A stretch of 11,829 nt of DNA from CAVWDI01 sp046259385 (GCA_046259385.1 JBJYWI010000033.1:1-11829); one strand, 5' to 3'. Counted from the first letter of the stretch, positions 1 through 6,803 are shown. Notes: generated from the sequence alone by a model not told the origin. Program-made: numbers and translations.

Positions 1-85
1 ATGGACAATACATCCCCATATATAGGAAATGGGCACAATGGACAAATCCAAATCTTTTATCGCACTGAGGAGGTGGGTATCATAT

Positions 86-118
86 CGAGACGCAACGCGT
101 CTCGCGTTATTAGCGAGA
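86..118. repeat. Two overlapping, mutually exclusive hairpins
   Basis: CGAGACGC (86-93) and GCGTCTCG (97-104) form a perfect 8-bp stem with a 3-nt loop. TCTCGC (100-105) and GCGAGA (113-118) form a second perfect 6-bp stem with a 7-nt loop. Bases 100-104 belong to both, so only one can form at a time. Short GC-rich palindromes of this kind are typical of dispersed intergenic repeats in Chloroflexota and cyanobacteria. Whether it acts as RNA or is only repeat debris cannot be told here. Confidence 0.6.
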
Positions 119-153
119 GAGTGGCATTTGTAGGGAATGTTTGCGCATCAGAA

Positions 154-210
154 TTTGTGACAGCTTATGTACAATTTAATAATAAGAACAAACGACGAAA
201 CAATCTGCTT
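154..210. repeat. Dispersed repeat, copy A (left half)
   Basis: These 57 bases align without gaps to 6649-6705, with 43 of 57 identical by hand count. Shared blocks include TTGTGACAGC and ATTTAATAAT. Weaker ungapped similarity continues leftward to about 119. The block CAAACGACG (189-197) recurs exactly at 8413-8421 in copy C. Copy A lacks the right half shared by copies B and C. It lies outside any supported gene, and its nature (element remnant or structured RNA) is unknown. Confidence 0.65.
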
Positions 211-325
211 AGTGTGCGTTATTGCCATTCAGTGATTGAAGATGGATTCAATCCCTTCACATCTTCCCTGAATCTTTCCAGATAGACGTACTGCCATATT
301 CCCATTAATAAAGATTGCAGCTGTT

Positions 326-361
326 AAATAAAAAAGGTCTCGACCATCAGCGTCGAGACCT
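326..361 (-). terminator. Intrinsic terminator of the META/PKD lipoprotein gene
   Basis: On the minus strand, AGGTCTCGAC pairs perfectly with GTCGAGACCT around a 7-nt loop (stem arms 352-361 and 335-344). It is followed at once by a T-rich tract reading TTTTTTATTT. It begins 34 bases after the stop codon of the lipoprotein gene at 395. This is a textbook Rho-independent terminator in the right place and direction. Confidence 0.9.
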
Positions 362-394
362 CTATTGGGTTATGTCAATTGTATCCGGACCCTA

Positions 395-2002
395 TTACTG
401 CACCGTCAGCGGGTACTGGCCGGCGCTGATCTGGCCAAATGCGTCCGTAATGGTCAGGGTTACAACGTAGATGCCGCCCGCTGTGTAATTGTGTTCCACA
501 AATGCCCCTTCAGCCCCTGTTCCATCACCAAAATCCCAGGTATAGCTGACAATGTCAGTTCCCGAGTAAGAAGACGACCCATCAAATGAGGTCGATCCGC
601 CGACTGTGCTCGGATCAGGAGTGATGGCGATGATAGCCACCGGCACCTGGACGGTCTCAACCGGTCCTTCTGAAGTGGGCTCGCCGGTTGGAAGAGGCTG
701 TTCGGCGGTCGGCTCTCCGGTCTCGATGGGCTGGGAAACCGCAGGGGCGCTGCTGAAGGCAAGCACGCCGAACTGGGTGTTGATAAGCATCTGGGTTGGG
801 TCGTAAGTGATTCCAGTTGATGTCCCCAGGGCTGCCAGGTAGGTTGTCTCCTGGTCCATTAATGCCTGTTCGCACGCAGTCTGGGATGAGATGGTATTGG
901 CGACCGTGAAAACGCCTGTGATTTCACCCGAGTAAGTGTTGCAGCCTGAGAAACCGTTGATAACTCCGGTTATCCCGTCTTCGTTAATCGTGAATTCAGC
1001 TGTGATCTCCGTGTCCGGGATAAGCGGGGCGGTATCGATCGAATTCAGCCACCACTTGGTACCGTTCAAACCCGCCAGGTCGCCGCCTTCCGCAGGAGTT
1101 TCTGTAACCGCGGGCGCCGGCGCGCCGCCGAGTGAAAAGTTCATTACCTGGTCGCCGTAGAATACCTGCATGTTCTGGCTGATGATGCGGTAACTGCGAG
1201 CCTGGTTCAGGCCCTGGTAGAAAGCCTGCTCCTGCTCAGGCAGACCTGCCGGGCAATCCGTATTGGCGCTCGCCGAGGGCAGGTTGATTTTAATTTCATT
1301 CTCCGTGGCGTAATATGCCGCCCGGTATTCGTTGCAGCCGGTGGTGCCGGAAACCGCGCCGGTCGGGAAATTGGGGTCGCGCAGGAACTGGGCGGTGAAG
1401 GTAGCGCCTGCCACCGGGGGCTGGGGGCTGTCTGCCGGACCCATCGAGACCAGCGTCCAGGTTGTCCCTTCAAGGGGCGCCCGTTCAGGGATGTAGATCA
1501 ATACTTGTTCAATCCCTGCGCCGGTGTCGTACTTTATATTCAGGCTGCCCGATTCTGTTACCTGATAGCTCTGAGCGGTTTGAAGCGCTGCCAGATATGT
1601 CTGTTCCTGCTCCATGCCTTTTTCACATGCCATCATGGTGCTGGCGATCGGGCTGGCGATTGTGAGATTGTTGCCTTCCATCTGATAGGTTGAATTGTAG
1701 TTATTGCAGCCTCCGGAACCGGATACAGTCCCATCCGGACCGAAGAAAACCGTCACCAGGGTCCCATCCTCAACTACGGTCGGGTTGGCTGCATCGCCGT
1801 AACCGACCAGAGCCCAAGGGGTGTTCGCTAGGGCGGCGCCCTGGTCTGCGGGGGGCTGCTGGGGTTGTTCGCCGCCGGTATCAATTGCCTCGGTCGCAGC
1901 TTCTTCGGAACTGCATGCTGCCAGCAGGAGCACGGCGGTGAGCATTATTATCAAGACCGCCTTCACGATCCGGCCATCCTTACTTGATTTCATTCTTTTC
2001 AT
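395..2002 (-). CDS. Lipoprotein with three META (HslJ-like) domains and a C-terminal PKD domain
   Basis: The product is 535 residues if it starts at 2002. That ATG has a strong ribosome site (GGAGGAAGGAG, 2011-2021) 8 nt upstream, and the frame's earlier ATG at 2038 does not. A basic, then hydrophobic leader ends in a lipobox LLAAC, with the lipidated Cys at 30, so export and lipid anchoring are expected. Three META domains follow at about 58-172, 177-291 and 310-418. Each carries a G-C-N motif (Cys 99, 223, 354) and a second Cys (126, 250, 377) before a Q/D-E-Q/T stretch. A Pro/Thr/Glu-rich linker (419-453) leads to a PKD domain (454-535) with the WDFGDG signature. META domains occur in HslJ (heat-inducible, novobiocin resistance) and in many cell-envelope proteins of unclear role. 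PKD domains usually mediate surface contacts. A structural or binding role at the surface is inferred. The gene is monocistronic with its own terminator. Confidence 0.9.
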   Translation of the reverse strand: MKRMKSSKDGRIVKAVLIIMLTAVLLLAACSSEEAATEAIDTGGEQPQQPPADQGAALANTPWALVGYGDAANPTVVEDGTLVTVFFGPDGTVSGSGGCNNYNSTYQMEGNNLTIASPIASTMMACEKGMEQEQTYLAALQTAQSYQVTESGSLNIKYDTGAGIEQVLIYIPERAPLEGTTWTLVSMGPADSPQPPVAGATFTAQFLRDPNFPTGAVSGTTGCNEYRAAYYATENEIKINLPSASANTDCPAGLPEQEQAFYQGLNQARSYRIISQNMQVFYGDQVMNFSLGGAPAPAVTETPAEGGDLAGLNGTKWWLNSIDTAPLIPDTEITAEFTINEDGITGVINGFSGCNTYSGEITGVFTVANTISSQTACEQALMDQETTYLAALGTSTGITYDPTQMLINTQFGVLAFSSAPAVSQPIETGEPTAEQPLPTGEPTSEGPVETVQVPVAIIAITPDPSTVGGSTSFDGSSSYSGTDIVSYTWDFGDGTGAEGAFVEHNYTAGGIYVVTLTITDAFGQISAGQYPLTVQ

Positions 2003-2010
2003 TAAACTGT

Positions 2011-2021
2011 CTCCTTCCTCC
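2011..2021 (-). promoter_or_regulatory. Ribosome binding site fixing the lipoprotein start
   Basis: The minus strand reads GGAGGAAGGAG, ending 8 nt before the ATG at 2002. This near-perfect Shine-Dalgarno sequence lies inside the longer open frame that begins at 2038. It is the main reason for choosing 2002, which also gives a normal-length lipoprotein signal peptide. Confidence 0.85.
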
Positions 2022-2110
2022 AGAATAGTTGCTTTCAATTCAGCGCTTTCGCTAAATTCAATAAAAAATTCTGATTTTATTAATCTTGTTTTTAATTATT
2101 GCAGGAGATG

Positions 2111-2166
2111 ATTATACTTGAAACCGCTTGGACACTAGGTTAACTGATTCCAAACATCGGGTTAAC
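2111..2166 (-). promoter_or_regulatory. Candidate promoter (-10) and tandem GGTTAAC sites upstream of the lipoprotein gene
   Basis: On the minus strand a perfect TATAAT (2111-2116) is preceded by CAAG. No good -35 lies at 16-18 nt spacing. GGTTAAC occurs twice in direct orientation, at 2138-2144 and 2160-2166, 22 bp apart (about two helical turns), spanning the -35 region and upstream. A weak -35 with paired sites over it suggests an activator-dependent promoter. That reading is inference from spacing only. Confidence 0.4.
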
Positions 2167-2207
2167 AATTTCTAATCTTAGGGGATATGGGGTGATTTTT
2201 CGAGAGA

Positions 2208-2858
2208 TCAATCGATCAGCCAGCTCTCTCCGGAGTCATCCGGTACCAGGTCAAATGAATGGGTGCTTGTAACTGTGCTGCCGTCTGCTTTGTTGTAACG
2301 AATCTGGATGGTGACCTGGGCTTTATCGCTGCTCCAGCGGTTGGTGTCAACAGAAAGAACTGTTACCCTGTCTATCGTATTCCACCAGTCTATATATGGC
2401 TCGATCTGGTAAGAGCCGTCCGGGTTGCAGCAGTGAAAGCGGTCCTTAAAGCTATTGGAAAGCATCCCGAAGGCGGTTTGGTAATCCCGTTCGTTGATCA
2501 GTGAATAATACCTGCGGATGAAATCAGCTGGGGATTCCTGCCCTGTTATCTCTGTCGGTATCTTTGTGGGAGTCCGGGGTGTATCGCTGGGAGAGGGGAT
2601 TGTCTCGCTTTTTACTGGGCTTCCGGAACGGGTTGGGCTTGCGGTAATAATAATTAAGCGGAAAGGTGTAGGCGTGTTTTCGGAGATCGCGGTCGCTAAT
2701 TGGAATTCTGTACTGGTTGCGGTGTTAACCGGGCTGGAGGTGGAAATTTTTGGATGGGGTACAACCACAAAATAGATATACCCGATCACCAGCAATAATA
2801 TCCCGGAGAGGGTAATGATAACGACTGACATTAAAAGCCAGAAATTCTTCTCTTCCAT
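2208..2858 (-). CDS. Membrane-anchored protein with Ser/Thr/Pro linker and probable NTF2-like extracytoplasmic domain
   Basis: The 216-residue product has a short acidic N-terminus, one strong membrane helix (about 9-33), a low-complexity linker rich in S, T and P (34-108), and a folded C-terminal domain (109-216). The domain begins PADFIRRYYSLINERDY and continues with a helix and beta-rich pattern. That opening is typical of NTF2-like domains found at the outer end of membrane-anchored proteins and kinases in Chloroflexota and cyanobacteria. A Cys-Cys pair lies at 143-144. No catalytic motif is visible, so a ligand- or wall-sensing role is only a guess. The start has no clear Shine-Dalgarno sequence, and Met10 is an alternative but would cut into the membrane helix. 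It is divergent from the 3056 gene and separated from the lipoprotein gene downstream by 205 bases, so it is probably not co-transcribed with it. Confidence 0.75.
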   Translation of the reverse strand: MEEKNFWLLMSVVIITLSGILLLVIGYIYFVVVPHPKISTSSPVNTATSTEFQLATAISENTPTPFRLIIITASPTRSGSPVKSETIPSPSDTPRTPTKIPTEITGQESPADFIRRYYSLINERDYQTAFGMLSNSFKDRFHCCNPDGSYQIEPYIDWWNTIDRVTVLSVDTNRWSSDKAQVTIQIRYNKADGSTVTSTHSFDLVPDDSGESWLID

Positions 2859-2958
2859 GTATCTAAATTATCAGTAAACCCGCCAATTTTCTTCGGGTGA
2901 TTGAATTTTCTGAAAATATTTATCGAATGCATTAGTATACTCGTTTTGCCGTTCGGTG

Positions 2959-3033
2959 ATATGGGGCTTTTCTTTATCGAAATATGGGGCAGTATAATAA
3001 ACCTGGCAGGTTAAGTATTGCAGAAATACTTAA
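2959..3033 (+). promoter_or_regulatory. Promoter and operator region of the small membrane protein gene
   Basis: A perfect TATAAT lies at 2993-2998, so the transcript would start near 3005. The direct repeat ATATGGGGC lies at 2959-2967 and 2982-2990 (23 bp apart), on either side of where the -35 should be; the -35 itself is poor. Downstream, TTAAGTATT (3011-3019) and AATACTTAA (3025-3033) make a perfect 9-5-9 palindrome at about +6 to +28, ending 7 bases before the ribosome site. This placement suits a repressor operator or an RNA hairpin near the translation start. Confidence 0.5.
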
Positions 3034-3055
3034 TTGATCCGAGGAGGGTCAGATC

Positions 3056-3472
3056 ATGGATAATCAAAACAAGCGAATAAAACGGCTGGTGATTGGTTTG
3101 GGCGTTTTCCAAATTCTGTTATGTTTGAGCGCCCTGGCAGGCGGCTTTGGCTTCATTGCGGATCCAACCGGCGCATCAATGGGTATGAGCCTGGATTTGC
3201 TGGGTGGTACGCCCTTCCCCGATTTTCTTATCCCCGGCATTTTTCTGTTATTTGTTATTGGCATCGGGCATCTGGCAGCAGGCATTCTGACTTTCTTCAG
3301 GTTTCGCTATGCTGGCGAAGCCGCAATACTCCTCGGCGTGGTGCTGGTGATTTGGATCATCGCCCAGGTTATTTGGATTGGGCTCGCGTTCTGGCTTCAG
3401 CCGCTGTATTTTGTTTTCGGACTAGTTGAAATGCGGCTGGGGCAGCGGCTTCGCAGGGCGATGAACGCATAG
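3056..3472 (+). CDS. Small four-helix integral membrane protein of unknown function
   Basis: The 138-residue product has a basic N-terminus (KRIKR) and four predicted membrane helices at about 11-34, 56-80, 86-112 and 115-127. The TPFPDFLIPG segment before helix 2 and the basic C-terminus (RLRRAMNA) are the most distinctive features. I do not recognise a family with confidence. Hydrophobic proteins of this size and topology are common as uncharacterised bacterial inner-membrane proteins. The start is well supported by GAGGAGG at 3041-3047, 8 nt before the ATG. The gene stands alone, with its own promoter and palindromic leader, and converges on the BASS transporter gene. No terminator is evident in the 92 bases between them. 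Confidence 0.75.
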   Translation: MDNQNKRIKRLVIGLGVFQILLCLSALAGGFGFIADPTGASMGMSLDLLGGTPFPDFLIPGIFLLFVIGIGHLAAGILTFFRFRYAGEAAILLGVVLVIWIIAQVIWIGLAFWLQPLYFVFGLVEMRLGQRLRRAMNA

Positions 3473-3564
3473 GCTGCTTTCCCGTTACAGAGCACCGTAG
3501 AACTGCAGTACTGGTCGATCATCTCCCCGTACCGCTATTGTCCGGCTCCTCGCACAAAGTTGGG

Positions 3565-4413
3565 TTATGCCGATTCAGCCTTCACCCGCTTGCCCAGTTC
3601 CCCGGCAGCCGGCATCAGGATGATGAATCCGATTACGCTGAAGACCATAATGTAGGTGATCACATTGGCATCGAAGTTCTGGGCTGCCACTACCAGCGCG
3701 GCTGAGATATTGCGCTGGGCAGTCCCCAGTCCCATAACACTTCTGGTGCCCGGGTCTGAGCCTCCCATAAAGTAACCGGCTGCGAGCGCGATTACGAGAA
3801 AGATGATGCCTGCCAGTATGCCCCAGGAACCGACCAGCGCGATCATATCGCTGAAATTAAGAACAATCCCCAGCACCAGCAGAACCAGGATTGCAATGTT
3901 GGAAGCCTGTCCGAAGGTGGGCTGCAGTTTAGCGGCGGTTTCATCGTAGCGCGCTTTCACAAATAGACCAACCGCAAGCGGGATAAGCATCATAAAGATT
4001 AATGATTGGGCAATATCCCAGGGGTTGACCTGCACGTCTCCCAGCAGCATCGGCAGCACCAGCGGCAGGTAAATAATGGTTGCAACCATCAGCAGCACCA
4101 TCAACCCGACTGAAAAAGCGGTGTTGCCTTTTGCGATTTCGACCAGTTTGGGAAGGAACGGCGCTCCTGCTGCAGTTGATAGCAGGATCAAGCCGATCCG
4201 CAGCGGATCACTGAGGGGAAAGAGAAGCGTAAGCGCATAAGCTACAAGGGGCACCAGTATAAAATTAGCCGCCAGAGCAAGGAGAACAAGACGGGTATTT
4301 TTGAGCGGATCTACAACCTGTTTTATCGTTAGGCTGAGCCCCATGCTCAACATGCTGCTGATTACAAAAACCAGCACTGACAGCATCGCTAAAACTTCGA
4401 GTATTTCTGACAT
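3565..4413 (-). CDS. Bile acid:sodium symporter (BASS) family transporter
   Basis: The 282-residue product is nearly all hydrophobic, with 8-10 membrane helices, the normal size for compact bacterial BASS/SBF-like carriers. Family features include the N-terminal MLSMGLSLT stretch (21-29), the AAGAPFLPKLVEIAKGN segment (81-97) at the place of the first Na+/substrate crossover, and GTAQRNISAALVVA (230-243) at the second. Characterised members move organic anions such as bile acids, pantoate, pyruvate or 2-keto acids with sodium; the substrate here cannot be read from sequence. The start has GAGGAGA 7 nt upstream (4421-4427). A TATAAT lies at 4456-4461 upstream. The flanking genes are unrelated, so context gives no substrate hint. 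Confidence 0.88.
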   Translation of the reverse strand: MSEILEVLAMLSVLVFVISSMLSMGLSLTIKQVVDPLKNTRLVLLALAANFILVPLVAYALTLLFPLSDPLRIGLILLSTAAGAPFLPKLVEIAKGNTAFSVGLMVLLMVATIIYLPLVLPMLLGDVQVNPWDIAQSLIFMMLIPLAVGLFVKARYDETAAKLQPTFGQASNIAILVLLVLGIVLNFSDMIALVGSWGILAGIIFLVIALAAGYFMGGSDPGTRSVMGLGTAQRNISAALVVAAQNFDANVITYIMVFSVIGFIILMPAAGELGKRVKAESA

Positions 4414-4455
4414 TCTGCACTCTCCTCAACTGTTCTGTTTGGATGGTAAGGTCAA

Positions 4456-4461
4456 ATTATA
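4456..4461 (-). promoter_or_regulatory. Candidate -10 element of the BASS gene
   Basis: The minus strand reads TATAAT 42 bases before the start codon, but no acceptable -35 is seen at 16-18 nt spacing. A leader of about 35 nt would result. The rest of the 282-base gap (4414-4695) shows nothing else I can support. Confidence 0.3.
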
Positions 4462-4695
4462 TTCGCTATCCAGCAATTCGCGATCCCAATTCTGAGTTTT
4501 AATCCATATATTTCGAATGCTGGCTGGGAAGGCGGATTCGAAGGAAGTCCTGCCGAGAGAGAAAAAGTTACATTATCGTGATTGAGGTGCATTTGGTTAA
4601 AGCGCCTGATCTGTTTTCGGATCGATAGAGGTGTTTACCCCAATATGGATGCCTGCATTTCGATCGGAGATTTAAAAATAGAAAAAATTAGGTTT

Positions 4696-5400
4696 TTAGG
4701 CTGGTGTCTCCTCTGGGGTGAGTCCATCCTGGGGGATTTCAATCTTTTGAAATCGGAAATTCAGGTACAGGATGTATATACTGATCACCAACACCCACAC
4801 CGGAAAGATTAAAGTAAACCTGGGGATATAACCGACAGCAAACAGCAGCACCAGCGCTAACGCGTAAGAGATCAAGGCGATCCAGCGCGGCATAACCTTT
4901 GTCCTGATCCACATTGTTCCCAGCACAATCATGTGCATACCCGCCATCTTCAAGGCATAGACATTGTTTAGTTTGTACATAATGGCTTGCGAATAAATCA
5001 GGACATTGCTGTCAACAAAAGTTGACGGGCTGAATGCATAAACAGCAAGCGCGCCTGCGCCTATGGCGGAGGCAGCAAAAGACATCGCCAGGTATAAGAG
5101 CCCGCTTCCAAAGAAAAGCGTTGAAAAAAACTGGTCTTCCAGATATCCAAGCCTGTCTCGAACAACGCCCATAAACCACAGAAAGGCGATCCCGGCAAAT
5201 GGCAGCAGGCTGAGGGCGATATTCACTATGTGGGACCTTTGTTCCAACCATTCAGTCGAGTCCATCGTTTCCGGTGGGACGGATTGTTCCATCATAATCA
5301 GACTGGCGCCCATCAGCAGACCAAAGATGATCCCTGCTGTCGCCGCGGTGCGCGGCGCTCTTAAAACACGCTGTGTTATATGTACCTTCGGCTCGATCAT
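4696..5400 (-). CDS. Six-helix integral membrane protein of unknown function
   Basis: The 234-residue product has a short polar N-terminus with a TQRVLRAPRTA segment, then membrane helices at about 20-38, 58-80, 92-122, 150-166, 172-191 and 195-214, and a short acidic tail (EIPQDGLTPEETPA). Outer loops after helix 1 (40-57, acidic) and after helix 3 (123-149) are the longest. I do not recognise a domain. Possibly relevant residues inside the membrane are few (MAGMHM near 152-157), which argues against an obvious metal or haem site. The start is backed by AGAGGA at 5408-5413, 7 nt before the ATG. It is a single gene; the adjacent hemH remnant has the same orientation, but nothing links their functions. 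Confidence 0.75.
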   Translation of the reverse strand: MIEPKVHITQRVLRAPRTAATAGIIFGLLMGASLIMMEQSVPPETMDSTEWLEQRSHIVNIALSLLPFAGIAFLWFMGVVRDRLGYLEDQFFSTLFFGSGLLYLAMSFAASAIGAGALAVYAFSPSTFVDSNVLIYSQAIMYKLNNVYALKMAGMHMIVLGTMWIRTKVMPRWIALISYALALVLLFAVGYIPRFTLIFPVWVLVISIYILYLNFRFQKIEIPQDGLTPEETPA

Positions 5401-5504
5401 TGCCCACTCCTCTAATTAATAGCTGATATCAAGTATTTGGATTCTTTCAGTTTTTCTGTATAATTTTATTCATTTTTATTGAGTTTGTGTGTAAAGTCTA
5501 CAAA

Positions 5505-5930
5505 TTAGATCCCTGGGATCACCCTTAGCAAAGAGCAGGTTGGAATATTGTTCGATATTTCAACATGGTCGGACACAAATCCTACTGGTACAACCAGAAT
5601 TTCCTGGACACCCTCTTTGGCAAGTTTATCTAGATGTTCGGGAAGCTGGGGTCCAAACCACGGTTCGGGACCCCGACCAACAGATTGGAAACACCATGAC
5701 CACCTCTCTGGTTCTAATTGGGCTTTTTTTGCTGTTAAATCAGCTGTCTCGAACAATTGATCCTGATACGGGTCACCCATTTTTTAGATTCTAATGGGCA
5801 GGCTGTGAGCGCTGAAAACCACGTGAACAGATTTACGCTCCTCTGACTGCTATAGTTTCAAACCCTCTTCGACCCGCTTCGCGAACGCCTGGATCAGACC
5901 GGGGTGATGGCTGAAGGGGTTCTGGTCAGG
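5505..5930 (-). pseudogene. hemH: Decayed ferrochelatase (hemH) fragment
   Basis: Read on the minus strand, one frame gives in order NPFSHHPGLIQAFAKRVEEG, a TAG stop (5850-5852), SVHVVFSAHSLPIRI, a TAA stop (5784-5786), MGDPYQDQL, SWCFQSVGRGPEPWFGPQLP and ILVVPVGFVSDHVEI. These match the middle of ferrochelatase (haem synthesis, metal insertion into porphyrin), including the SAHSLP signature with the catalytic His and the GFVSDHxE segment with the active-site Glu. After HVEI (near 5557) the homology shifts frame: the next frame gives NIEQYSNLLFAKG, like the family's D-I-E...AK(E)KG. The N-terminal half of the roughly 310-residue enzyme and its last 40 or so residues are missing. Two stops, a frameshift and two lost ends make this non-functional. 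The piece after the second stop remains open for 91 codons and could be mistaken for a small gene. Confidence 0.92.
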
Positions 5931-5967
5931 ACCATGCGCCGGAAAAATTTTTGGCAGGATTTTCAGG

Positions 5968-5996
5968 GTGGCAATTCTTTAATTAAAAGGTAAAAT
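5968..5996 (+). promoter_or_regulatory. Promoter of the AhpD-like gene, giving a near-leaderless transcript
   Basis: GTGGCA (5968-5973, 4/6 to the -35 consensus) and TAAAAT (5991-5996, 5/6 to the -10) are separated by exactly 17 nt. Transcription should begin near 6003, only about 7 bases before the ATG at 6010. This agrees with the absence of any Shine-Dalgarno sequence at that start. The promoter sits where the hemH remnant loses its recognisable homology. Confidence 0.5.
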
Positions 5997-6009
5997 CATC
6001 ACGCAATAT

Positions 6010-6591
6010 ATGAGCAAGAATTCTATTGGCTACAACCGCCGGATTTATAACACTCCCGGAGAGCTGATATCTGCAGCAATCGATATCCTGCGCAGCAGCG
6101 CGGATTTTAAATCAGTCGCACGTTCGGATAAGATTGACCGTGCTTTTGCTGAGAAGATCATGCTGGCGGTGACGCAGGTTAACGAATGCCGCTACTGCCG
6201 TTATGGGCATACAAAAGCCGCACTGGCGGCGGGTGTGTCGGAAGAGGAGATCGCTGTTATCCTGCGAGGCGACTTTGAGAAATTCCCCCGGGAGCAGGGG
6301 ACCGCTTTGCTTTTCGCCCAGCATTTTGCCGAGACCGGCGGCGCTCCTGACCCTGCCGTTCTCGACAGACTGACTGCGTATTACGGAGAGCAAACTGCAG
6401 CCGAAATAATATTCCACATCCGCATGATCATGGTAGGTAACCTGTTGGGGAATACCTTCGATGCGTTTTTGAGCCGTTTTGTGGGTTGCCCCGCTCCGGA
6501 CAGCAGCCTGGTTTCAGAGCTCAGCACCCTGCTTCTTGCCGCGCTTGGTGTAATCCCGTTTGGGATTATCTTCGCTTTGCGGATGCTGTGA
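6010..6591 (+). CDS. AhpD-like / carboxymuconolactone decarboxylase (CMD) family protein
   Basis: The 193-residue product carries the CMD/AhpD active-site pattern in NECRYCRYGHTKAAL: Cys60, Cys63 and His67 in C-x2-C-x3-H spacing. AhpD proteins use this pair as a thiol-disulfide centre in peroxide defence, and related CMD proteins share the helical fold. After the motif come GVSEEEIAVILRG (75-87) and the helix AAEIIFHIRMIMVGNLLGN (about 130-148), both usual for the family. A hydrophobic C-terminal segment (about 172-191, LSTLLLAALGVIPFGIIFAL) is an addition that may anchor the protein in the membrane. No ribosome site precedes the ATG; see the promoter entry. The gene is transcribed alone and converges on the propeller gene. 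The redox partner and substrate are unknown. Confidence 0.85.
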   Translation: MSKNSIGYNRRIYNTPGELISAAIDILRSSADFKSVARSDKIDRAFAEKIMLAVTQVNECRYCRYGHTKAALAAGVSEEEIAVILRGDFEKFPREQGTALLFAQHFAETGGAPDPAVLDRLTAYYGEQTAAEIIFHIRMIMVGNLLGNTFDAFLSRFVGCPAPDSSLVSELSTLLLAALGVIPFGIIFALRML

Positions 6592-6648
6592 AATGGTGAT
6601 CCTCGATTGTGAGGAGTGGTGTTGAAGGGGAAATTTAGTGAAATTAAG

Positions 6649-6773
6649 ATTGTGACAGCCGATGTGCGATTTAATAATTAAATCAAACTACGAAGGGATC
6701 TGGTCCGAAGTTATGGAAATCTATAAACCTGCAGCAGGAGATTGCTTCTGTTCCCCGGTAAGTATGTTCCGAC
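6649..6773. repeat. Dispersed repeat, copy B (full form)
   Basis: This is the only copy in the window with both halves. Its left part (6649-6705) matches copy A at 154-210 (43/57). Its right part (6684-6773) matches copy C at 8413-8502 without gaps, about 76 percent identical, with a core (6712-6747) of 34/36 identical bases. A small perfect hairpin (TCCTC, 6600-6604; GAGGA, 6611-6615) precedes it, as hairpins precede copy A. GGAGAT (6737-6742) can pair with ATCTCC (6789-6794). It lies between two convergent genes. Confidence 0.8.
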
Positions 6774-6803
6774 ACGCTGCCTTATCCTATCTCCGGGAAA
6801 CTA

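Larger units (their letters stand above)
1..334. other. Intergenic region, no convincing gene
   Basis: No supported gene. An open frame of 94 codons starts at the first base of the window and runs to 285 on the plus strand, but it crosses two perfect hairpins (86-118) and a dispersed repeat copy (154-210) and resembles no family I know. What can be supported is repeat material, followed by the terminator of the minus-strand lipoprotein gene at 326-361. The left part could also be the edge of a larger repeat cut off by the window. Confidence 0.6.

Noticed and set aside
1..285. 94-codon plus-strand open frame at the window start
   Set aside because: It starts only because the window does, crosses perfect hairpins and a dispersed repeat, and shows no recognisable protein features.
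2905..2917. ATTTTC-T-GAAAAT palindrome as a Fur/Zur box
   Set aside because: The half-sites are in the opposite order to the operator at 11058-11076 and only 6-1-6 long; AT-rich chance palindrome is as likely.
4582..4812. 76-codon plus-strand open frame in the gap before the six-helix membrane gene
   Set aside because: No ribosome site or domain, and its second half lies antisense to the supported membrane protein gene.
5505..5780. 91-codon minus-strand open frame as an intact small gene
   Set aside because: Homology to ferrochelatase continues upstream through two stops in the same frame, so it is a piece of a pseudogene.
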